Positions 46,589-54,175 of a stretch of DNA of 64,000 bases are shown here, piece after piece (the first letter of the stretch is position 1; each line of letters starts with the position of its first letter). The stretch is taken from positions 62,001-126,000 of the forward strand of contig CAIOGO010000004.1 of the NCBI GenBank assembly GCA_903857865.1, in the 5' to 3' direction. This DNA comes from an uncultured bacterium (GTDB taxonomy: Bacteria > Bipolaricaulota > Bipolaricaulia > UBA7950 > UBA9294). The notes beneath the pieces were generated by a model. The model worked only from the letters and a program-made list of their open reading frames with translations. It had not been told where the DNA came from and made no database searches. The position numbers were made by a program, and so were the translations under genes.

Positions 46589-47082
46589 TCGAGGGCAAGG
46601 TCTGGAAGTACGGCGACGACGTCAACACGGACGTCATCTTCGCCGGCAAGTACACGTACAAGCCGATGACGCCGGCCGAAATGGCCGAGCACGCGCTCGA
46701 GGACCTCGACCCGACGTTCGCCAAGGGCGTGAAACCGGGCGACATCCTCGTGGCCGGCGCCAACTTCGGCTGCGGCTCGTCGCGCGAGCAAGCGGCCACC
46801 TGCATCAAGGCCTCCGGCGTCGCCGCGGTGATCGCCGTGACGTTCTCGCGCATCTTCTTCCGCAACGCGATCAACGAGGGCCTGCCCGTCGTCGAGCTTG
46901 CCGACGGGACGACCATGATCGCGAAGGACGACACGATCAAGATCGACTTCGAGAAGGGCGTCGTCATCCACAACGGCAAGGAGTACCGCTTCCCCGCGTT
47001 GCCCAAGGAAGTGCTCGCCATCCTCAACGACGGCGGACTCATCCCGCACGTGAAGAAGGCGTTAGCGAACGCAAAGCCCTAG
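46585..47082 (+). CDS. aconitase-superfamily hydro-lyase, small subunit
   Basis: A 165-residue small (swivel) subunit. KVWKYGDDVNTDVIFAGKY is the opening, FGCGSSREQAATCIKASGV near residue 61 the active-site serine loop, and SRIFFRNAINEGLPVVEL the conserved helix. The substrate-recognition loop reads YTYKPMTP instead of the YLxT of typical LeuD, which supports a non-isopropylmalate substrate, though this is inference. The ATG overlaps the large-subunit stop. It is the last gene of the operon. Confidence 0.9.
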   Translation: MIEGKVWKYGDDVNTDVIFAGKYTYKPMTPAEMAEHALEDLDPTFAKGVKPGDILVAGANFGCGSSREQAATCIKASGVAAVIAVTFSRIFFRNAINEGLPVVELADGTTMIAKDDTIKIDFEKGVVIHNGKEYRFPALPKEVLAILNDGGLIPHVKKALANAKP

Positions 47083-47242
47083 CCCAAGGCGTAGCTTTGG
47101 CCGGCGAACCCCTAGCCAGGACATGACGGAACGCCGTGGCCGGTCGCAGAAGCCTGGAGCCCCTGCGCACCGAGGCTGCGACTGCCTCGCAATGCGCTGT
47201 CTCCGTACAATGGCGGGACTTGCAGCTCAGCGAGGTGACGGC

Positions 47243-47631
47243 ATGGTACGGATCGCGGTGGACGAGAAGATGATCGCGGCGTTCTGCCGCGAGCACCGGA
47301 TCCGACGCCTCGCGCTTTTCGGATCCGCGCTGCGCGACGACTTCCAGCCCGAGAGCGATGTTGATGTCCTCGTCGAATTCGAGCCTGGGTCTGCGCTCGG
47401 GCTCCTGCGGATCGCGCGCCTGGAGCGCGAACTCTCGCCGGCCTTTGGCGGACGGAAAGTGGACCTGCGGACCCCCAGGATCTGAGTCGCCACTTCCGTC
47501 AGAACGTGCTCGACCACGCCGCGGTGCACTATGCGGATAGGAAGGGACGCTCCTCCGTCGCCCAGTGCGTGGGAGTGCCAGCCGGCGCAACATGGCCCGT
47601 AGCAGGGCAGCCGTTGCCGCCAGAGAGGTGA
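47243..47631 (+). pseudogene. MntA-like minimal nucleotidyltransferase, frameshifted
   Basis: From ATG 47243 the protein reads HRIRRLALFGSALRDDFQPE, SDVDVLVEFEPG (the GSxRxDxxxxSDxD motif) and KVDLRTP, then stops at 47485. The normal C-terminus (QDLSRHFRQNVLDHAAVHYA) continues in another frame to 47631. A loss of one C in the run at 47472-47476 explains this. MNT proteins pair with HEPN proteins as toxin-antitoxin systems (MntA AMPylates the HEPN toxin); no HEPN gene is adjacent. GAGGTGA precedes the ATG. A TACAAT at 47206-47211 may be its -10. Confidence 0.75.
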
Positions 47632-47826
47632 GTGAGCGTGGCGTGCACCTACACAGCGGTAACCAAGCAGGATGGGGAATGGTGGATCGGCTGGATTGCG
47701 GAGATCCCCGGGGTCAACTGCCAGGAGCGCACGCGCGAGGAGCTTCTCGCCAGCTTGAAGACGACGCATGCCGAGGCGTTCGACCTCAACCGTAACGACG
47801 GCGCCCTCTTCTCAGACGGCAAGTAG
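47632..47826 (+). CDS. HicB-like antitoxin, solitary
   Basis: A 64-residue protein of the HicB/UPF0150 fold: YTAVTKQDGEWWIGWIAEIP, GVNCQERTREELLASLK, typical of the partial RNase H-like antitoxin. There is no HicA toxin beside it, so it is solitary or has a distant partner. GTG at 47632 or 47638 is the start, behind AGAGAGG. It follows the frameshifted mntA-like gene directly. Confidence 0.75.
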   Translation: MSVACTYTAVTKQDGEWWIGWIAEIPGVNCQERTREELLASLKTTHAEAFDLNRNDGALFSDGK

Positions 47827-47856
47827 GCACCTGGGAAACCGTGGGCCGCCGGCGGC

Positions 47857-49053
47857 CTAGAGGTCGGCCCACGAGGTGGCGACGACGCCTGAGCGGCGGA
47901 CCGAAGTGTCACCACCGTAGATGAGTGCGGCGGGCGCGTCGGGCGTGCCGGCGAGTTGGAGCCAGTAGCGCAGCCCGACGAACGCATCCTGAGCGAGGGT
48001 CTCTCCCGATTTGACCTCGATGGGAACCAGTTCCGCACCGCGGTCGAGCAGGATGTCCACCTCATGGCCGATCGAATCCCGCCAGAAGTAGAGGTCTGGC
48101 TCCTCGCCTCGGTGGAAGGCGTTCTTCAAGAGTTCAGACACGACGAAGCTCTCGAAGACTGCGCCGCGCGACGAATGGGTGCGGAGCTCGTCGGGTGAGC
48201 GGATGCGGAGAAGGTAGGCGAGGAGGCCCGTGTCGAGGAAGTAGAGTTTCGGGCTCTTCACCAGCCGCTTGTTGAAGTTGCGATGATGCGGACGGAGAAG
48301 AAGGATGAGGAAGCTGGCCTCCAAGACGGAGATCCAGCGCCGCGCCGTCGGCTGAGAAACGCCGCAGTCCGCCGCGAGTGACGATAGGTTAAGGAGTTGC
48401 CCGTTCCGCCCGGCGCAGAGCCGGACAAAGCGGCCGAAAGCCTCGAGATCGCCCACGTTCAGGAGCTCGCGAACGTCGCGCTCAACGTAGGTGCGATAGT
48501 AGTTGGCCAACCAGTTCTGGGGCCGCAGGTCCCGATCGTGGATCGCCGGGTAGAACCCCGTGAAGAGAGCTTCCATGAGATCCGCTGCCTGAGGCTTCTC
48601 GCGCGAAGGCGCTGTCCGTCCCAGAGTCTTGAGCGAGAGTGGTGGGCGCTCCTGCAGCTCGGACCACGCGAACGGCAGCAGGTGCAGGATGGCGGCGCGG
48701 CCGGCGAGCGACTGACTGACGGTCCGCATCAAGCGGAAACTCTGGGAGCCGGTGAGGATGTAGCGCCCGTTCGTCGTCTCACGATCCACCGCAGTCTGGA
48801 TGTACGAGAAGAGCTGGGGGACGCGCTGGACCTCGTAGAGGATGACGCGCTCGCGGAACTGGGCGAGGAAGCCGTGCGGATCCGCCGTCGCGAACTCGCG
48901 TTGGTCTGGATCCTCAAGGCTCGCGTAGGCGTGGTTCGGGAATGCTACTTTGGCGAGCGTCGTCTTGCCCGATTGGCGAGGCCCCGTCAGCGTGACGATC
49001 GGGTACTGCCGCGCTGCACGACGGAGCACGGGCTGTAGCACACGCTGGATCAC
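47857..49053 (-). CDS. AAA ATPase with DUF4143 domain
   Basis: A 398-residue protein of the AAA_14/DUF4143 family, common in mobile regions and of unknown function. Walker A is GPRQSGKTTLA near residues 24-34. At the Walker B position, where the family reads ILDEVQ, this protein has ILYEVQ, so the metal-binding Asp is replaced by Tyr (one base change). ILTGSQSFRLM is the sensor region. The C-terminal nuclease-like part has FLDTGLLAYLL, AVFESFVVSELLKN and WRDSIGHEVDILLD with PIEVKSG, a PD-(D/E)xK-like layout. The GTG start follows AAAAGGAGG. Confidence 0.88.
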   Translation of the reverse strand: MIQRVLQPVLRRAARQYPIVTLTGPRQSGKTTLAKVAFPNHAYASLEDPDQREFATADPHGFLAQFRERVILYEVQRVPQLFSYIQTAVDRETTNGRYILTGSQSFRLMRTVSQSLAGRAAILHLLPFAWSELQERPPLSLKTLGRTAPSREKPQAADLMEALFTGFYPAIHDRDLRPQNWLANYYRTYVERDVRELLNVGDLEAFGRFVRLCAGRNGQLLNLSSLAADCGVSQPTARRWISVLEASFLILLLRPHHRNFNKRLVKSPKLYFLDTGLLAYLLRIRSPDELRTHSSRGAVFESFVVSELLKNAFHRGEEPDLYFWRDSIGHEVDILLDRGAELVPIEVKSGETLAQDAFVGLRYWLQLAGTPDAPAALIYGGDTSVRRSGVVATSWADL

Positions 49054-49249
49054 GAAGCCTCCTTTTCAGATCTGAGTGTACAGTTTCAACATCCAATGTT
49101 CAATCTGTAAGGACGGCACGAGAACAGCATCCTGATCGCGATTCTGCGGCATGCAGACGACAGGGCCAGATCTCGTTGGCATCGAGAGGCAAGACCCTCG
49201 CGTCCTGGTCGATTGCAAAAGTGAGAAGCGGTGGCGTGATAATCATCCA

Positions 49250-49444
49250 CACGGTGGTGGAAGAACACCCACGAAGCAGCTAGTTGTGCGCGGGCTTGAA
49301 CTCCTCAAGGAACTCGCCGGCGAGCGGTTTCGACGTGGCATCGTGTTGTACTCGGGGAGACAGTGTGTCCCGCTGGGGAAAGATCTGCACGCCCTCCCGA
49401 TCGAATCGCTGTGGCGGATCAGAGCGCAGAACAGGCGCGCGTGA
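49250..49444 (+). pseudogene. C-terminal remnant of a second DUF4143 ATPase
   Basis: The stretch KQLVVRGLELLKELAGERF, RRGIVLYSGRQCVPLGKDL and HALPIESLWRIRAQ is the typical C-terminus of a DUF4143 ATPase, but there is no ATPase or start upstream. It is on the opposite strand to the complete gene. Its last part is duplicated directly downstream. Confidence 0.65.
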
Positions 49445-49650
49445 CGCTCTCTCCGTCTCGATGCTCCGAGCGAGTGAAACACCAAGAATGAAGATTTGAC
49501 CCCGCCGCCCCTGGGGAAAGACCTGTACGCTCTTCCGATCGAATCGCTGTGGCGGATCAGAGCGCGGAACAAGCGCACGCGACGCTTTCTCCGTCTCGAT
49601 GCTCCGAGCGAGTGAAACACCGAAAGTGAAGATCTGACCCCGCCGCCCCA
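49375..49650 (+). repeat. 138-bp tandem duplication
   Basis: Copy 1 at 49375-49512 and copy 2 at 49513-49650 are about 88 percent alike by eye. Each begins GGGGAAAGA and ends near TTGACCCCGCCGCCCC or CTGACCCCGCCGCCCC. Each holds the ATPase C-terminus (GKDL-ALPIESLW). The remaining 49651-49785 shows nothing I can identify. Confidence 0.8.
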
Positions 49651-49785
49651 TTCCGCGGACACCTGACTCGCTCGTAGTGCATGCCCACAGGCGGCCCTGT
49701 ACCTCGGCTCCTGCGAGTGTGTCAATGCAAGACCGGGCCCCGACGCTCCGACGGGAAGTGGAAGTGGCGCAACTCGAGGAGTCAC

Positions 49786-50124
49786 TCACCAACCGGCAGC
49801 GCCTTTGCCACCAAGTTCCTGTCCCAATCGTTCCGTGAACATCACGAGACCCCTCTGTGCTCCCCCTTCTGTCAGGAGGCCCTCTTTCCGCTGGGTCTGG
49901 ATTGCCACCTGGGTCTCTTCCCCACTCATCGATATCCTGAGGGTGACATAGACCCAATTGGTGGCCCAGGTGACCTTGAGTCTGCCAGCGATGATGCCAG
50001 TCTCACGCGACACGCTCTCGACTTCGCCAAGTTCGCCCAAGACGCGCTGGCACGCTTCCGCGACGCTCTTCGGTTCGGCGCGAAAGGACAGGGTCTGGTC
50101 TGCTCTTGATTCCGTAATTGGCAT
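49786..50124 (-). CDS. hypothetical protein
   Basis: A 112-residue soluble protein: LSFRAEPKSVAEACQRVLGE, ETGIIAGRLKVTWATNWVYV and a run of alternating strands (TLRISMSGEETQVAIQTQ), suggesting an alpha-beta plus beta-sheet fold like small ligand-binding proteins. GAAGGAGAACC before the ATG at 50124 supports translation. No family recognised. It is surrounded by remnants and repeats, so it may be part of the accessory island. Confidence 0.65.
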   Translation of the reverse strand: MPITESRADQTLSFRAEPKSVAEACQRVLGELGEVESVSRETGIIAGRLKVTWATNWVYVTLRISMSGEETQVAIQTQRKEGLLTEGGAQRGLVMFTERLGQELGGKGAAGW

Positions 50125-50238
50125 TGGTTCTCCTTCTCGCCGGGCACTCTGCCCTGCCCTATATCGGCTTAGTCTCCCGGACAGTCTATTGCCCTCTCGG
50201 CAACGGAGCGAACCGCCAAGGGTTCTCCGGAGGGTGGA

Positions 50239-50526
50239 TTACTTGAGTCCGGCCACCTGGGCCGCGACTCGCTGCCTCCGATCACACAGCGTCTCGAACT
50301 CGGCAGGCGGGATGTTCCCGATCGGCTCCAACAGACGTCGATTGTTTGACCAGTCTACCCAGCTGGGTGTCTCCGGCTCGACGGCCGTCACGCTCTCCCA
50401 CGGACCCGGTTGCTCGACGACCTCCATCTTGTACAGCCCAATCATCGTCTCTGCCAAGGCGTTGTCGTACGCGTCGTCGGCGTAGCCTACCGATGATGCG
50501 GTCCCCGCCACCCAGGTCCGGTTCAC
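50239..50526 (-). pseudogene. IS3-family transposase remnant (C-terminus of OrfB)
   Basis: The product ends like an IS3 integrase-core transposase: TASSVGYADDAYDNALAETM with the catalytic Glu, GLYKMEVVEQPGPWESV, WVDWSNNRRLLEPIGNIPP. The first two catalytic aspartates and the whole N-terminal part are missing, and the frame is closed by a stop just upstream (PKEALFVPTTVNRT, then TGA on its 5' side). It is a dead fragment that dates past transposition in this island. Confidence 0.8.
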
Positions 50527-50843
50527 CGTGGTCGGGACAAACAGCGCCTCCTTGGGTCACGGATTCGGCGTCGATTGCGTCGAACTGCGGCCCTGAGGCG
50601 GCAGCGCCGCCTGACAACCTGCTCGTGCCCGGGCAATGAGAAGGGCGACAGTCTCCGGCCTGTTCGTGCGGCCTATCGTGCCGCACTGAGGAGTTGAGCG
50701 GTATGCGTGATCGCGAGACCTGACCCCGGCGCCCTCCCGCCACCGAAGGAACGAGCAGCCTCAAGCTCATCGAAGGACAGCACCGGGTCCGGTTCACCGT
50801 GATCGGGACGAACAGCGCTTCCTTGGGCCACGGTTTCGGCGTC
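50515..50843. repeat. 58-bp direct repeat, two copies
   Basis: 50515-50572 and 50786-50843 match at about nine bases in ten, 271 bp apart. The first copy overlaps the transposase fragment; on the minus strand both encode KEALFVP(T/I)TVNRT. It may be a trace of a target or of element rearrangement. Nothing else is identifiable in 50573-50989 except the GACCTGACCCCG motif near 50720, similar to motifs in the 138-bp repeat. Confidence 0.65.
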
Positions 50844-50989
50844 TTGCCTCGAGATCCGGCCGGGGTACGGCACGCACGGAGCGCGTAGCGCAAGACCTGC
50901 CCTCGGCGCTCCGGCTGGTGGACCCATGGCTAGTGTACGCGGTAGACTGCAGCTCGGAGGATTGCCGAGGGTAGAGGAGGTTGCCTGAC

Positions 50990-51358
50990 ATGAGAAGCAC
51001 AGCACGCGTCGCAGCGACACTGGCACTCGGCCTCTTAGTCGCGACGATCGCCGCAGGTTGCTGGACGCCAGATCCGAGCCCGGTCGTACTGCACTTCGAG
51101 GGGGAAGCCGGGATGCTGACGGACCCCTTCACCCTTCCGGCCGGCGTCTACCGGGCCACGCTAACGACAACAGGCTACTGCATCGTCCATGTCGTGCCAG
51201 TAGCTGCTCCGGCCGACATCACGTACCTGTTCGCGTGTTCAGCAGGAGAAGCGACAGCTGGCGAGAGTGCGCTCTATGTGTCAGACAGCAGCCGCATCAT
51301 GCTGGAGTTCTCCAATGTCACGGCCCACTACGAGCTCGAGTTTGAGGGCATCGAGTAG
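50990..51358 (+). CDS. small secreted lipoprotein
   Basis: A 122-residue lipoprotein: signal peptide with lipobox IAAGC (Cys24), then a mature part of alternating strands (FTLPAGVYRATLTTTGYCIV, IMLEFSNVTAHYELEFEGIE), consistent with a small beta-sandwich. Two cysteines (in GYCIV and FACSAG) may form a disulphide. GAGGAGG lies 9 nt before the ATG at 50990, and TAGACT at 50943-50948 may be its -10 box. No family recognised. Confidence 0.7.
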   Translation: MRSTARVAATLALGLLVATIAAGCWTPDPSPVVLHFEGEAGMLTDPFTLPAGVYRATLTTTGYCIVHVVPVAAPADITYLFACSAGEATAGESALYVSDSSRIMLEFSNVTAHYELEFEGIE

Positions 51359-51446
51359 GTTTGCGAAACCAAAGGACAGATTGGGATGATCCCGGCTCTC
51401 TACTGCAAGGGAAACGAGCTCGCCGCCGTAGCCCAGGAGTAGGAAC

Positions 51447-51893
51447 GTGAGGACGACACCATGGTTGCCGAAGGAGCTCCTGCCCAGACGCGGGTCATGG
51501 GTCTGGTATGCGCGAGATGCCGTCTTTGCCGGCGTGTCGGTGGCCATAGCGCTCATACTGCTATGGCGTCCGCCTGACTGGGTATTGGCCATTGCCTCTG
51601 CCAGCAGCGCTCTCCTTATGGGCGGGTACGAAGCCATCAAGGGCTGGAGAGCGCCTGCCAAGTGGCGAGCTCGGCAGAGTGCCTACTACAGGACTCCGAT
51701 GTGGCAGGCCAGAAGGCGCGAGATTCTGCAGCGAGACAACTACAAGTGCCGTCATTGCGGCGAGCGGGCTGATGACGTGCACCACCTCAGTTACAGCGCA
51801 GATCACGACGAGCCTGATGGCCAACTCGTCGCGCTGTGCAGGGAGTGTCACGAAGAGGCACATGGACGGAGGTTCGACAGTGCCGTCGGTTGA
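51447..51893 (+). CDS. HNH endonuclease with N-terminal membrane segments
   Basis: A 148-residue protein. Residues about 20-62 hold two hydrophobic stretches (DAVFAGVSVAIALILLW and WVLAIASASSALLMGGY), so the nuclease should be membrane-anchored. The HNH domain follows: YRTPMWQARRREILQRDNYK, CRHCGERADDVHHLSY and LVALCRECHEEAH, with two zinc-binding CxxC pairs and the catalytic His pair. The GTG start at 51447 has AGGAG/AGGA upstream. A defence or DNA uptake role is possible; substrate unknown. Confidence 0.75.
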   Translation: MRTTPWLPKELLPRRGSWVWYARDAVFAGVSVAIALILLWRPPDWVLAIASASSALLMGGYEAIKGWRAPAKWRARQSAYYRTPMWQARRREILQRDNYKCRHCGERADDVHHLSYSADHDEPDGQLVALCRECHEEAHGRRFDSAVG

Positions 51894-52272
51894 GAGGGGT
51901 GCTCGACTCCTCAGGGCGATGAGATCTACCACCTGCTCGAAGCCACAGGGTCGGATCTGGGGTCTCGACATGAAGAGGCAAGATTGGATCCTGACGTCCA
52001 GACTGCTCGGAGCGAGCAGCCGTCTACGTCGTGCCGAACGAGCCTGGAGTTGCAGGCGCAACTCCCTAGCTGTCCGGTACAGCTGGACAGCCACCGTCCC
52101 CTGCACAAAATCCGATGGTAGACCCCGCCGCCGTGACTCCGTCGCCCCGTTGCCCAGCATGCTTTGGTTGTGACCTATGGTCTGCTAATGTAGGATGTAC
52201 TGCAACTGGGAGCCGGTCTCTTGAGGACGCAAGGATACGGGTTGCTGGAGTGTGCGGGAAGTGGGACGTGCT
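51894..52272. other. spacer between HNH and OLD genes
   Basis: 379 bp without a convincing gene. It contains a 7-bp inverted repeat (GCTGTCC near 52069 with GGACAGC near 52085) and the OLD promoter at 52168-52196. Confidence 0.45.
52168..52196 (+). promoter_or_regulatory. promoter of the OLD-family gene
   Basis: TTGTGA (52168-52173), 17-bp spacer, TAGGAT (52191-52196), giving its own transcript separate from the HNH gene. Confidence 0.55.
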
Positions 52273-54054
52273 GTGCAGTTTACGAGAGTCGATTTCGTCC
52301 GGTTCAAGGCGTTCAAGTCTTTCAGGCTGACCCTCGACCACTTCAACATCCTTGTTGGGCCGAACAACGCCGGCAAGTCCACGGTCCTGTCGGCATTCCG
52401 AATCCTCGCCGCTGGCATCAGGAGAGCGAACCAGCGGAAGGCTCAGATGCTGGAGTACGCTGGCGGCGCTCGTTTTGGCCACATCATTGACCTCAGTGCC
52501 GACACGATTGCAGATGAGAACATCTTCTATAACTACGAAGACGAGGAGCCAGCGTCCGTCACATTCACCCTCTCAAACGGCAATCAGCTCGTGCTGCTAT
52601 TCCCGGAACGCGGTATCTGCTACCTGATCGCGGACGATCCGTCCGCACAGGTACTCACGCCAGCTGTCTTTCGCTCTCGGTTCAACTGCTCGATAGGATT
52701 CGTGCCGATTCTCGGTCCGGTTGAGCAGCATGAGAGGGTGTTTGAGAAGGAGGCTGCACGAGCAGCGCTGTTCAACTACAGAGCCGCGCGCAACTTCCGG
52801 AATATCTGGCATCACTATCCCGAGCATTTTGACAGGTTCCGAGAACTGCTCAGAGAGACCTGGCCAGGCATGGACATCCAGCCCCCGGAAATCGATACGT
52901 CGTACGAGAAGACGGAACTCAAGATGTTCTGCCCGGAAGAGAGGATTCCGCGTGAGATCTTTTGGGCTGGGTTTGGGTTTCAGGTGTGGTGCCAGATGCT
53001 TACTCACCTGGTACAGTCAGCAGATGTGTCGCTCTTCCTCATCGACGAGCCAGACATCTATCTTCACTCAGACCTCCAGCGTCAGCTACTGACCCTGCTG
53101 CGCAACCTGGGTCCAGACATACTTATCGCGACGCACTCGACCGAGATCATTGCAGAAGCCGAAGCCAACGATATCGTGCTGATAGACAAGCGAAAGCGGA
53201 GTGCGCGTCGGATCAAGGACCCATCTCAGCTGAGTGAGGTGTTTGGGTTCCTGGGATCCAACCTGAATCCAACGCTCACCCAGCTTGCGAAGACGCGGCG
53301 GGCCGTGTTCGTGGAGGGAAAGGATTTCCAGGTTCTGGGCAAGTTCGCACGGAGACTTGGATTGACTGAGATCGGGAACAGAGCTCACTTCGCCGTGGTC
53401 CCTGTAGAAGGGTTTAGCCCCGATCGCATCAGGTCCATCAAGCGCGGTATCGAGACCACGCTAGGTGGAAGGATCGGTGCGGCCGCAATCCTTGATAGGG
53501 ACTACCGATCGGATGATGAATGCGAGGCTATCCTGGAGTCGTGTGAAGAGTTCTGTGATCTGGTTGTCATCCACGCATGCAAGGAGGTCGAGAACTTCCT
53601 GCTAGTTCCCGCTGCTCTGGACCGAGCTGCCAGCAGGAAGCTTGAGGAGCGCGCGCGCCGAGTGGGCAAGACTCTGACGTACTCGCCCAGCGCTGGGACC
53701 GTCCTACAGTCCTTTGCTGCATCGAAGAAGAGCTATGTCGTGTCACAGTACCTCGCGAAGAAGAGAGCGTTCGTCCGGCGAGGCAGTATCAACGTGCAAG
53801 AGACGACGCTCAACGAACAAGTGCTGGACGAACTGGAGACGGCCTGGGCGGATGAGACACGCCGTCTGCAGCTGATTCCAGGGAAGGAAGCAATGAGCGC
53901 GCTCGGCCGGCACCTACAAGAGAAGTACAGCACCAGTGTCACACCGTCGCTGGTCATCGACTGCATGCGCGAGGAGGATGTCCCCTTGGAGGTCACGGAC
54001 CTGCTCTCCAGGCTCGCGAAATTCGTCAAGCGCGAAGCGCGGAAGACCGGCTGA
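52273..54054 (+). CDS. OLD-family ATP-dependent endonuclease (AAA ATPase plus TOPRIM)
   Basis: A protein of about 593 residues. The ABC-type ATPase has Walker A GPNNAGKST near residue 30, and Walker B LFLIDEPDIYLHSDLQ near 254 followed by ATHSTEII. The TOPRIM domain has AVFVEGKDFQVL near 341 and AAILDRDYRSDDEC near 404, giving the Glu and Asp-x-Asp metal ligands. Such single-gene (class 1) OLD nucleases act in phage defence; relatives include P2 Old and GajA of Gabija. No UvrD-like helicase follows, so this is not Gabija. Base composition is clearly lower in G+C than the neighbours. The start among GTGs at 52252, 52261 and 52273 is uncertain. Confidence 0.87.
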   Translation: MQFTRVDFVRFKAFKSFRLTLDHFNILVGPNNAGKSTVLSAFRILAAGIRRANQRKAQMLEYAGGARFGHIIDLSADTIADENIFYNYEDEEPASVTFTLSNGNQLVLLFPERGICYLIADDPSAQVLTPAVFRSRFNCSIGFVPILGPVEQHERVFEKEAARAALFNYRAARNFRNIWHHYPEHFDRFRELLRETWPGMDIQPPEIDTSYEKTELKMFCPEERIPREIFWAGFGFQVWCQMLTHLVQSADVSLFLIDEPDIYLHSDLQRQLLTLLRNLGPDILIATHSTEIIAEAEANDIVLIDKRKRSARRIKDPSQLSEVFGFLGSNLNPTLTQLAKTRRAVFVEGKDFQVLGKFARRLGLTEIGNRAHFAVVPVEGFSPDRIRSIKRGIETTLGGRIGAAAILDRDYRSDDECEAILESCEEFCDLVVIHACKEVENFLLVPAALDRAASRKLEERARRVGKTLTYSPSAGTVLQSFAASKKSYVVSQYLAKKRAFVRRGSINVQETTLNEQVLDELETAWADETRRLQLIPGKEAMSALGRHLQEKYSTSVTPSLVIDCMREEDVPLEVTDLLSRLAKFVKREARKTG

Positions 54055-54175
54055 ATGCGGCCTGATGGGGTGACGGGGCCAGGTCTGTGGATCACACACT
54101 GAAGGAGGCGGGAAGGATCCCACATACGGCATACTCCTCGTAGCCCGGTGAGCAGCGCCGAGTGAGGAGGACGCG

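Noticed and set aside
52273-54054. Gabija system
   Set aside because: The OLD protein resembles GajA-type nucleases, but no UvrD/Rep-like GajB follows; the next gene is an alcohol dehydrogenase.
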